A stretch of DNA of 64,000 nucleotides from Liopterus haemorrhoidalis (taxonomy: Eukaryota > Arthropoda > Insecta > Coleoptera > Dytiscidae), in contig OZ020625.1 in assembly GCA_963971575.1 (NCBI GenBank), positions 26,685,253 to 26,749,252 on the forward strand, in the 5' to 3' direction. Made by a program: the position numbers and the translations under genes. Of this stretch, positions 12,139 through 22,400 are shown piece after piece. Below the pieces are notes generated by a model, which was given only the letters and a program-made list of their open reading frames with translations, made no database searches and was not told where the DNA came from. Within the stretch, counting starts at the first letter, position 1. The number at the start of each line of letters is the position of its first letter.

Positions 12139-12599
12139 TGTTTTTAATTGAATTTTTATTTAATATTTACATCATTTACACTAGACTTACAATTATGTTA
12201 ATAGCTAAATCATTCTTTCGTTTCCCGTCTGACCGAAGGAAATAACTACACAACTGAATTTTCTAGCTATCGTTCCCGGTGTGACAGAAAAAATTGTTCC
12301 TCCCTTAATAATTTACATTAACAACAGTAAATCAATCAAATTGTAAGCAGAATAATGTTTAGTAGTAACATTCTATTATTTTAGCGCATTTTAAAATGAA
12401 ACTAAAGAACCAATGGTAAGACGAAGTTTTTTATAGGTACATACAAAGAAGAATTGATAAATATTGTTTTTTCAGCCTTTTAAGATACCTTACATTTATA
12501 TATTGGGCAAAAACCCGGTTGCTTAAAATATGTTTTTCTCAAAAAAAAATTAAATGTTAGATTTTAGAAACAAATGTATCAATTACATGTTTAATTTAA

Positions 12600-13135
12600 T
12601 CATATTGTTGTCACAGAAAATATTAATAGTAATATTAGTTTTAAGTTTTATAATAAAATCACCAGAATGTTTAAAAAAGAATAAAAAGTATACACACAAA
12701 ATCAAATTAGAAAATATATAACTAAACACAAAACTGCTAAATAAACAACAAACTAAATAACAAGGTTTTTAGAAATTCCTTTAAGTTAGATATTTGAACA
12801 CAAGTCAGTATCAAAACACAACAGACGTATTATTAAATGACAAATGTAAACATCGTTTTATTCAGGGATACCAATACAAATGTCCCTATATTAAATAAAC
12901 ACTTTTAAAATTTGTAAATCTTCAAAATGACTATCGAACACAAACTAAATATAACTTCAAAAGGTATGTTTTAGTAAAATAAAAGAGTAAAGAGCAATAT
13001 TAGTCTATAATTCACACAAAAAAAACCGATTTAGTTATTTTTTCGCCACTGTTTGTCATTGAAGTTATGACGCAAAATGACGAACTGCACTGTTTCAGCG
13101 ACTGAGCTATAGTTATCTTTCAAGGTCGGTTTGAA
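12600..13135 (-). repeat. dispersed repeat (copy of 26217-26995 family)
   Basis: About 12780-13115 is the reverse complement of sequence near 26260-26600 and resembles 36720-37270. Shared segments include CAATGACAAACTTAGTGG and TAAAACGATGTTTACATTTG. It is non-coding. Confidence 0.75.
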
Positions 13136-13145
13136 GAACCTTTAA

Positions 13146-13354
13146 GCCGCATTCAGAGCTCTTTGAATTAACACGTTATGTTGCTATGGATTGTTTTAAC
13201 TAGGGCAATTGGTATGATCGGACATGCTCGTGATTTGTCGTTGCTATACTACTGTTGAGCAATATAGTACGAGCTTGTCCGATCATACCAATTGCCCTCG
13301 TTAAAACAATCCATAGCAACACAACGTGTTAATTCATAGAGGTCTGAATGCGGC
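13146..13354. mobile_element. TTAA-flanked long-arm palindromic MITE
   Basis: TTAA occurs at 13142-13145 and 13355-13358. Between them are two ~90-bp inverted arms starting GCCGCATTCAGAGCTCTTTG and ending in its complement. A short loop lies around 13240-13260. TTAA duplication is the signature of piggyBac-type insertion. The arms are almost identical, so it can fold into a long hairpin. Confidence 0.85.
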
Positions 13355-13404
13355 TTAAGACTAAAACTAAATCAATGTGTTGTATGAACTTGTTCGTAGC
13401 GATA

Positions 13405-13778
13405 TCCCAGCAAACATTTTTCTACGGGCCAGTACTGGTAAAGCACATACTCCCCGGCATTGAAAGTAATGGGCCAGTACCCCGGTGTCCCCGGGGCCGT
13501 TACTGACCCATTGATGTATCAGTTGCCGGCCCAGCAACGGTAAAGTGCAAAATAATCGCATTAGTTGCAAGATTTATTTCTGATGGTTTTAAGTAAAAAG
13601 TATGTGTGAAGAAGAGTGCTTATAAAATACTGGTAAAGTACTTCGTATAGGCGGAATGCGAAATACAAATGTGAAGTACATTATTAATACTGGCGTTGCA
13701 CTTACTTTTGGTGCCAGTAATATACCAGCATAAAAGCAGTTTGCCGGCATTCGGCCGTTAGTTGAATGTTTGCTGGGA
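13405..13778. mobile_element. GC-richer MITE with CCCAGCAAACATT ends
   Basis: It starts TCCCAGCAAACATTTTTC and ends GAATGTTTGCTGGGA. The interior is much richer in G and C than its surroundings (GGCCAGTACCCCGGTGTCCC). It is flanked by AT-rich DNA and has no coding frame. The superfamily is not assigned. Confidence 0.75.
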
Positions 13779-14755
13779 TGTTATAAAATTAAAACATAAG
13801 ATTAAAACTAAGACTAAAATTAAATGTTGACTAAACCCACAAATAGTGTATGGGTTTAAGTATTCACGAAAAAGTGTAGAAAAATCTACAAATATGATAA
13901 AAAATATCGAGGTGGAATTCAACTATTACCTGTTATATACCAGTATTATACACATCAAACACAAGGCCGCTAGCTCAGGTAGAGTTAACGAGATTAGCAG
14001 AGGTTTCCTCACAAATACTGATACCCTAAAGTGGTAAATTTTTGTTTACACATAAATTTCTGGTGATTTTATTTATGAAATTTAAACTTAACTCGCTAAC
14101 CAATTTCAGCAGCCAATTTTTGACTACAATTCACGTTTTACAAAAGGCACTTTGTCAAAATGGCTGATTTAAAATAATTTTCTGTGTTTTAGTATATTTT
14201 TTTATGCACTTTATAATAAGATTATGCAAAAAGCATGCTTCATGATAATTTTTTTTTTCATATTTAACAATTTTAGGACTCAGGTCCGGGAGATTTTATG
14301 AAAAACTTTATGAAAATTAAAAATAATTTTTTTTAATTGGTACGATTTAATTTATATTATGAAAGGGTGACGTTTTGAATAAGTTATTGGATGTAATAAG
14401 TGCCGTAACTAGCTAAGTGAACAAACACAAGTCTATGACGAGTGGGGGCCGATAAATAGTCAGTGGGGCCCAAGACTGTGGATTATCTTGCAATCTTGCA
14501 CAGCTCTTAAGAAAATCTAGTTACGATAGAAAAAAATAAAGCACTTGCTTTATTGCGGCAATTAGGACATATGCGATAAAAATTACATAAGAAATTATTG
14601 TTTGAATGTTTTTTGTTTGGTTTTATACAACAAAATTGTGAGAAATTACCAAGTTTTTGGGCGGGTAATTTTTTATTTTTTATAATTAAAAATAGTTTGT
14701 GGCTTTTTACAATTTTTTTTTACAATTTTTTTCGTAATAAAACTAAGTTGCTTAG
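13779..14755. other. AT-rich spacer
   Basis: A tRNA A-box-like GCTAGCTCAGGTAGAG occurs near 13969 without a matching B box. Nothing else was recognised. Confidence 0.4.
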
Positions 14756-15011
14756 TATTGAGAAGTGACATTACCGTTGGCGGCGCTGTTTTTCAAAGCA
14801 ATATGGCTGAATTGTCTAGTATTCAGCTGTCAATATGCTAACAGCGAACAGGTTAATTTAAGCACAGTACATTTTTATTTTATGAAAATCTATCGACATT
14901 CTTACAAAAAATCAACACTAGAAAATTTGTAATAATTTCAAACAGTACTATAGTCGCGTAGTACAATATTTGACCACCAGACTGCGTATCCGAGTGTGTC
15001 AGTTCTCAATA
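14756..15011. mobile_element. MITE, TATTGAGAAGTGACA ends, copy 2
   Basis: Closely similar to 7960-8219 over its length, with the same inverted termini TATTGAGAAGTGACA and TGTCAGTTCTCAATA. Confidence 0.82.
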
Positions 15012-16025
15012 AGTAAAAAAAAAATATTGCATGCAATAATTGCAGTAATTATGAAGATTCAATTTATTACGCAACAAAAATTGTAGAAACAAATTTTTAA
15101 TTGATGTTTTTTTTTTGTGTAAGGAAAATGATTGCTTGCAATAATTGCAACGATTATGACAAGATGCAATTTTATTGCGCAATAAACATTGTGTGCTTTT
15201 TCAAATTTTTACAAATTATTGCCTGAAGTAATCGCAGCAATTATGACAAGATGCAATTTTAAATTGCAGAAATAAATTTTGGATTGGTCATTTTCTTTAA
15301 GTAAAAAAAAAAAAAATCCTGCGATAATTGCAACAATTAGAATTACATACAATTTTATTACGCAATAAAAATTGCGGCAAAAAAAATTTTTTTGTTCTAT
15401 GAAAATTAAAAAATATTGCATGCAATAATTGCAGCAAATATAAGATGCAATTTCGCACAAAAATTGCAGAAACAAGTTTTTAGAGTAATTTTTCAAATGT
15501 AAAAATGAATGCTTGCATATTTGCAACAATTAGGGCGAGATGCAATTTTATCACGCAATAAAAATTGCTAAGGAAATTGTTTAAGTGTTTTCCAATTGGT
15601 TTTAATTGCTTTAGGACGAGATGTAATTTTATTGCACAAAAAAATTGCATAGGCAATTTTTTAAAAAGTAAAAATTTCTCTTCAGTTTTTGTTGTATTTG
15701 CTCGAAAATTGTAGAAAAGTTATTACATGCAATAATTGCAGCAATTAGCAGACGCAATTTATTGCGCAATAAAAATTGCAATGCAACAAAAATTGCAATG
15801 CAAAAAAAATTGCAATGCAACAAAAATTGCAACGCAACAAAAATTGCAACGCAACAAAAATTGCAACGCAACAAAAATTGCAACGCAACAAAAATTGCAA
15901 CGCAACAAAAATTGCAATGCAATAAAAATTGCAATGCAACAAAAATTGCAATGCAACAAAAATTGCAATGCAACAAAAATTGCAATGCAACAAAAATTGC
16001 AATGAAACAAAAATGTGCAAATTTG
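15012..16025. repeat. GCAATAATTGC-type array ending in a 17-bp tandem array
   Basis: 15012-15770 holds degenerate units such as TGCAATAATTGCAGCAATTA. From about 15773 to 16013 a 17-bp unit (TTGCAACGCAACAAAAA and TTGCAATGC variants) repeats about 14 times with almost no divergence. Because 17 is not a multiple of 3, the array reads open in several frames, giving repetitive pseudo-proteins that are not genes. Confidence 0.93.
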
Positions 16026-16629
16026 CAAAAATCGCAATTGTTTTTAACAATTTTTTTAAATTATGAAATGTAGTTTATGGTACAAGAACGCTTAAAACGC
16101 ACCCTTAATCGTCTGAAAACAAATTTGATAGAATTTAATGATATATATAATGCTTCTCTTTATTGAAATTATGAATTTTCATAAGGGTTATTTCATAAAA
16201 TGTCGAATATGTAGCCTCAGTATCACATAATTCAGTATAATGTATATCTTGTAATAATCAATTTAATGGGGCATTTACGTTACTTCTCGTGAATTAAGGA
16301 ATATATTCTAATCTTATATGTCGTATTTATTAGTTTGGAAATGAATTTACAATTACAGATGGTAAAACAGAAACACACTCTATGTTCATTTCAAAAGTGG
16401 AAGAGATTTTCAAGACTCTTACAACTTGTTAGAGTGCTGTGAGAAAGAATGGTTTTATGAATAAAATGTGACATTATAACTAATTACTATTTTATTATAT
16501 AAACATCTTCCTCCTTCCTCATTTACTTTTCTTTTTATTCTTCTTTAGATAGTGTTAGTTGGTTTAAATTACACTCGTATACGAGTTGGATTAAAAAAAT
16601 ATATGTGAAGTATGAATTTTCACACATTT
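16026..16629. other. AT-rich spacer, nothing recognised
   Basis: No gene, array or paired inverted termini were seen. Confidence 0.4.
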
Positions 16630-16752
16630 CAGGGTTTCGCAGGTATTTAGTAAGTGAATGATAATTATTTGGGATGCCAAAACAAATGTTATGTCAAAAT
16701 ACTTTTTTATGAATTTTAATTCGAATACCTAATACCATTATTTAAGTTTCTA

Positions 16753-17159
16753 CAGTCTGTTTCAAACGCTTAGGCGGAACTAAATGGGAATTTCGTTCTT
16801 TTAGGTTGTCACGACAAGGGACCTTGCTTGGGTTATTTCATTTTTCAGGTTGGAATGTCAAAATTTAAAATTACAACAATGAAACCATGGAAACGAATGA
16901 CCTATGTCAAAATTAAATTATTTTTTTATATATTTTAATGACAAAAAAATTAATAAATGGAAAATTTGTATTAAGAATGACACAAAAAATCAAAATATAA
17001 AGAAAATGACAATTTAAAATGATATTAACCTTAACCAAAAAATGTGTATTGTAAGTATGATTTACAAAGCTTAAACAAAACGGTCGAAAAGCACGATTTA
17101 AACGATGAAAGTAACTAGATTGCAAAATTTAGTTCCGCTTAACCGTTTGGAACAGACTG
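16753..17159. mobile_element. 407-bp TA-flanked MITE, copy 1
   Basis: Termini CAGTCTGTTTCAAACG and CGTTTGGAACAGACTG are flanked by TA on both sides. The empty site can be read from related copies (TTTCTAAATATGTGC). Short minus-strand frames such as that at 16913-17125 are non-coding MITE sequence; near-identical frames recur in the other MITE copies. Confidence 0.9.
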
Positions 17160-17980
17160 TAAATATGTGCAGTATTATTTATACAGCAAGGTTCATTAAC
17201 ATTTTGAAAATTGCGCCTATGGCTTCCATTGGTTGCTTAAATCATAAGCTCTCTGATTTCGTCAAACAAAATAAAATTATAATTTTAACACTTCCCACTG
17301 GTTATTAAATTTACGCTTTTAAAAATGAAATGCAATATTTACCAAAATATAACTAGAATTTTGACAAAATAAAAGTTATAAGTTCCGCCCCTCTGATTTC
17401 GTGTACATGGAAACAGAATTAAATTATAATTTAAACAATTTCCACTGGTTATTAAATTTACGCTTTTAAAAATTAAATGCAACATTTACCAAAATATAAC
17501 TGGAATTTTGACAAAATAATTTAAACAAAATAAAAATACAAAAAAAAAAAACAAAAAATAAAATTAACAGGATTCGAACTTTAGTTTGCAAATTAAGTTA
17601 CATTATTAAGCGCACGACAAAACCATCTACGCTACTAGAGCTAGTGATCTGGTTTGTTACATACCGAATTAAATATTTAACATATTTTAGTTAAAAACAC
17701 AAAAAATGCATTATTTTCCGAAAACATAATCTGATCATAAATTCCTGTTGTACTATTCCGGTTCACACCAATTTACATTACTTAGAATTTTTTCAGATTT
17801 TTAGTTTAAATCATCTGGGCTACAGGGTGTGGGAAAAAATTTTTTTTGCAAAAATCGCGTCAAAATAAATTATTTTGCAAAAATAAAATTTTGATCGTTA
17901 ATCCACATACCAAGGGTTTTCATTTGATACCCTACACAGAATTATAAAAAAATATATTTTTTTTTTGATGAGCACACATA

Positions 17981-18387
17981 CAGTCTGTTCCAAACGGTTA
18001 AGCGGAACTAGATTTTGCAATCTAGTTACTTTCATCGTTTAAATCGTGCTTTTCGGCCGTTTTGTTTAAGCTTTGTAAATCATACTTACAATAAACATTT
18101 TTTGGTTAAGGTTAATATCATTTTAAAATGTCATTTTCTTTATATTTTGATTTTTTGTGTCATTCTTAATACAAATTTCCCATTTATTTATTTTTTTGTC
18201 ATTAAAATATCTAAAAAAAATATTTAATTTTGACATATGTCATTCGTTTCCATGGTTTCATTGTTGGAATTTTAAATTTTGACATCCTAACGTGAAAAAT
18301 GAAATATCCCAAGCAAGGTCCCTTCTTGTGACAACCTAAAAGAACTAAATTCCCATTTAGTTCCGCTTAACCGTTTGGAACAGACTG
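17981..18387. mobile_element. 407-bp TA-flanked MITE, copy 2
   Basis: Inverted termini CAGTCTGTTCCAAACGGTTA and its complement are essentially perfect and flanked by TA. It has the same length as copy 1. It sits at the same position of the host repeat as the MITE at 24818-25225. Confidence 0.9.
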
Positions 18388-18535
18388 TATGTATTTGTTT
18401 ATATTTTTAGGGGGATATGTTTTTTAGATGTTTTAGTATTTTTCCTATGTGTTTGGGTATAATTTTTACCGAACAGACAGACAGACGACAAAATGATTGT
18501 ATAAAGGTTTTTTGGTCATACCTACAAAACCCTAA

Positions 18536-18965
18536 AAATGAGTGATCAGGCACATTGATATTAAATTTTAGCGCCAAAGAGACAAATAATTGGGGACAAT
18601 TAATAATTGCCCCCATTTATCCCGTCTAAACCGACGCCCATGTGCTGACATATACTGACCCCATTAAAATTTACATAATATTTGCATATTTAACCTGAAA
18701 AATCGTGCCATTTTATATCTTTTTGATGTATTAAACTTTTATAAATGGCGATTAATCAACAAAACAAAGAATGGAAAAAATAATTTGTCAAAAGTTTTGA
18801 CAGCAGAAATAGGCAAGGAAAATTTGACAGCTTGAGAACATTAGAAAACTAAATTTTCTAAAAAGTAAAATTTTATTTGATTCTGTTTTATAGAAATTTG
18901 CAGTTATAATACGTAATATTTATACTTTTTTGTTTATTAGAAGTTGAAATTTGATTATATCTTTT
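18536..18965. other. intergenic spacer upstream of lqfR
   Basis: AT-rich sequence between the last transposable element and the candidate promoter. No coding frame. Confidence 0.4.
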
Positions 18966-19016
18966 TATATAATTATAAATATGACAAAAATCATCAGTCA
19001 GCTGAACACAGCGCTG
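18966..19016 (+). promoter_or_regulatory. lqfR: candidate core promoter and tiny first exon of lqfR
   Basis: TATATAAT at 18966 lies 30 bp upstream of the A of a TCAGTC arthropod initiator (18994-18999). A strong donor GTAAGT follows at 19016. An acceptor (TATAATTTTTAG, ending 19306) would then open the exon carrying the start codon. A 20-nt first exon would be unusually short, so the true start site may lie elsewhere. Confidence 0.3.
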
Positions 19017-19357
19017 TAAGTCAATATCCTTACAAAACTCAAGTTTTAAACAATTGTTTAAACATTTTAAATTACTTGTTTCTAAAAGTGTTTTAGTATT
19101 ATAATAAAATAACCCAAATAGTGTTTTTTTGTGGTTTGTTTTATTTTCACTTTAAATTTTAAAAAGGTTGTGTTAAGTTCCATCATTTTTAAATTTAAGA
19201 AAGTGTTTAAATTTCACAAGTTGGTAATTATGATGTAACTAACTAGTTCTTAGAGCCATGTCAGCAAGGCAGATTTGTACAAACATAATTTTGTTATAAT
19301 TTTTAGTTTTTTACGAATATTAGTTGAAGAATATAAATATTTTTTCACAAATTCAAG

Positions 19358-19407
19358 ATGGATAAAGTATTCAGTATGTGGAAAGTACGCGAAATCGCCG
19401 ATAAAGT
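19358..19407 (+). CDS. lqfR: lqfR coding exon 1
   Basis: Encodes MDKVFSMWKVREIADKV, the start of the ENTH domain. The donor GTAAGT follows at 19408. It leaves two bases of a codon. Confidence 0.9.
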
Positions 19408-22400
19408 GTAAGTATTAACAACAATATACTGTTGATTAGAACTGATTTAGTAACATATGAAGAGAATTAGACGTTTTTTAGACGTAAATTAGTTTTTAAT
19501 TACCAAATAAGGAATAAAAAACGTTTTAAACATAATAATTTACTATTTATACATGATTTTGACGTAATATATCACAAATTATGACCTATAATTAATTATT
19601 TTTGTTAAAATTTTAGGTTCTGATTTCGCCTTGAGTTAAACTCTTGCGAAATATACAACAAAAAGAGTTCCCTGTCCTTAATTTCTCCAAAAACAACTTT
19701 GTTAATATCTTAACTTTGCCTCAAAACAATATTTGGAGATGGTATTTTAGTTTTTTGTACCCAAAATTCCCTTGAATTTATTTTTTAAAACAGTTTTTAT
19801 AACTTTAAGGTTTAAATTTTACCTTGAACTATTTTTTAAACAATACATAATTTGCGTAATGTTTTTATTTAAATTAACTGATAGTTTTTTTGTGTTTTCA
19901 CTAATTTTTTTTCTTGTTTCTAGTACAAATGTTGTGATGAATTATACGGAGATTGAAGCGAAGGTACGTGAGGCAACTAATGATGAAGCGTGGGGTCCTA
20001 CGGGGCAATTAATGCAAGAATTAGCGCATGCTACGTTTACATATGAACAGTTTCCGGAAGTTATGTCTATGTTATGGAAACGGATGTTGCAAGATAATAA
20101 ACAACATTGGAGACGAACTTATAAGGTATGTTTTTTTGAAATAATCTTTTTAATATTTCATATTTTTTTTCTACTTGTCATAATCCTAATTTCTCCCCGT
20201 TTCACCCTTCTTTTTATTACAATTCTTTCAAATTCTTTTTTCCATGTTTTCTATTTTTCCTCAGGTAACAAATTAGTACCTGACTAATATGGTTTAACTA
20301 TTAGCTAATAACAATAAAAACTCAGTAATTAAAAAGTTGAAAATTGTTTTTCATGCAATAAAAATTGCATTGATTTTTTCCATGCAATTTTTGTTGCAAT
20401 TTGTAACAATTTTTCGCAAATATTGCATGCAATATTTAAGAAGTTGCTGCAATAATTGTATTTAATTTTAATGGTTGTAAATAATACATTAAAAAATGTG
20501 TGCAATAATTGCATGCAATTTTTATCAAGTTTATACAAATATTGTATGCAATTTTTATGGAATTGCTGCAAATATTGCATGCAATTTTTCAGAAATTTCT
20601 GCAATAATGGCATATAATTTTTAATAGTTTTCTGTAGATAATGAATTTTAAATTTCTGCAATAGTTGCATGCAAATTTTAACAATTTTTTTGCAAATATT
20701 GAGTGCAAATTTAAAAAAATATCTGTTATAATTGCATGCTATTTTTAACAAATTTATATAAATATTGCATGCAATTTTTAAGTAATTTCTGCAATAATTA
20801 AACTAATTTTTAATGGTTTGCTGTAAATAATGAATTATAAATTTCTGCAATAATTGCATGCAAATTTTAACAACTTTTCTGCAAATATTGAATTTAATTT
20901 TTAAGAAATTTCTGTACTAATTGCATGCAATTTTTAAGAAGTTTCTGTAATAATTGTATGTTATTTTTAACAAATTAATATAAATATTGCATGCAATTTT
21001 TATGGACTAGCAGTATTTAATTTTGGATAATTTGCTACAATAGAAATTCTACAGTAATTGTAGAAATTTTTAATAAATGTTTGCAAATATTGCATGCAAT
21101 TTTTATGGAAGTGCTGCAAATATTGCATACAATTTTTAAGAAATTGCAGCAATAATTGCATCAAATTTTTAATGGATTACTGCAAATAATACATTAAGAA
21201 ATTTCTGTAATAAGTGCATGTAATTTATAATGGATTGCTTCAAATATAGCATGCAATTTTTAAGAAGTTGCTGCAATTATTGCTTTTAATTTTTAAGAAA
21301 TTGCTGTCAAAATTATGTTAATTTTTTTAAGAAATTGCGATAAAAACAATCGGAAGTAGCTTTTAACTGTACATTAATTGTTTTTATCATTTCTAAGAAA
21401 AACCTAAAAATTGTGGCGAAGGTAGATAAGCTGTTAAATATTATCAGAAATACTTTTTTTATCATCAAATTAAAACAACAAATACTTGATAAAGAAATAT
21501 TTAATATTTTTTTGTACTTTCGTAGAGTAATAATATAAATTCAAATGAAAAACAATAGAACTTTTAGCGCAATTAAAAATTGTACATTTCCAAGAACTGC
21601 AAAAAATGCAATTTTTAAGAAATTGCAATAATTAACTATCATTTTGATAACTGTCAGTACCAAATAATTTTTTACAATGTAATTTCTATGAAATTTCTGC
21701 AAAAATTGCAATTTTTAAGAAATTGTCCGCCAACGGAGTGGCCGAGCGCATTAAATCGTGCAGTTTGGACTGGTGAAAACAGTCTGGATTGTGAGGTTGG
21801 TGGTTCGATTCTCCGTTGGAGATATTAGTCGGGCGAGAATATTATGTATACATTACTCTCAGTTCACAATCATTCACCCCTCATCCAGGTATAGGAGCTC
21901 GTCCCGTGGCATCGGCGATTAGCCTCGTTGCAGAAATAGGCCGAAGTAAAATAAATAAAAAAAAAAGAAATTATTGCAATAATGATAAGGTGACCATCAG
22001 TGATGGGCGCGTAAGTTACATGATGTAAGTTACCTCATTGTTGACGCGTAAACAATTGATGTAAAGTAAACACAAAAACTCTCGTAAACAATGTAAACAA
22101 CGTAAACAATGTAAACAGTGATTTAGACATGCACACTTGTTTTGAATTACAGAACCTCATTTTCAATAAATTTTTATAAATAATAAAATTTTAATGAAAC
22201 GATTTTAAATGAAAAAGTAAGTATATAAAATTAGGACAAGCCAATATACATATTAATAAAAATCGAATTTGCACCATTATACAGGTGTTACATACAAATT
22301 ACTAAATATGAATATGAAAAATAAAAAACTTATTTCTTTAAAAAATTCAGTCTAATTTTTTTAATAACAAAATACATTAAATTTCACCTTTAAGAAAATC

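Larger units (their letters stand above)
16630..18535 (-). mobile_element. composite repeat copy B, with two nested MITEs
   Basis: This is the reverse-oriented copy of the AGGGTTT-ended family (CAGGGTTTCGCAGGTATTTA at the left, CTACAAAACCCTAAAAA at the right). It is split by two 407-bp MITEs at 16753-17159 and 17981-18387. A tRNA-like core with a GGATTCGAAC-type B box lies near 17565-17645 on the minus strand. Confidence 0.8.

Noticed and set aside
15629..16073. Overlapping open frames of up to 118 codons on both strands, rich in CNF/LQFLLH or NKNCNATK repeats
   Set aside because: The 17-bp tandem array reads open in several frames because 17 is not a multiple of 3; there is no start context or domain.
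16913..17125. 70-codon frame also seen at 18015 and 24910 (MQSSYFHRLNRAF-like)
   Set aside because: The frame recurs only because the 407-bp MITE recurs; the MITE is non-coding and the frame is not protein-like beyond the repeat.
19772..20287. A 171-codon frame read as one protein
   Set aside because: Only 19924-20125 is coding; the flanks are intron sequence with good acceptor and donor, and the spliced product matches CLINT1.
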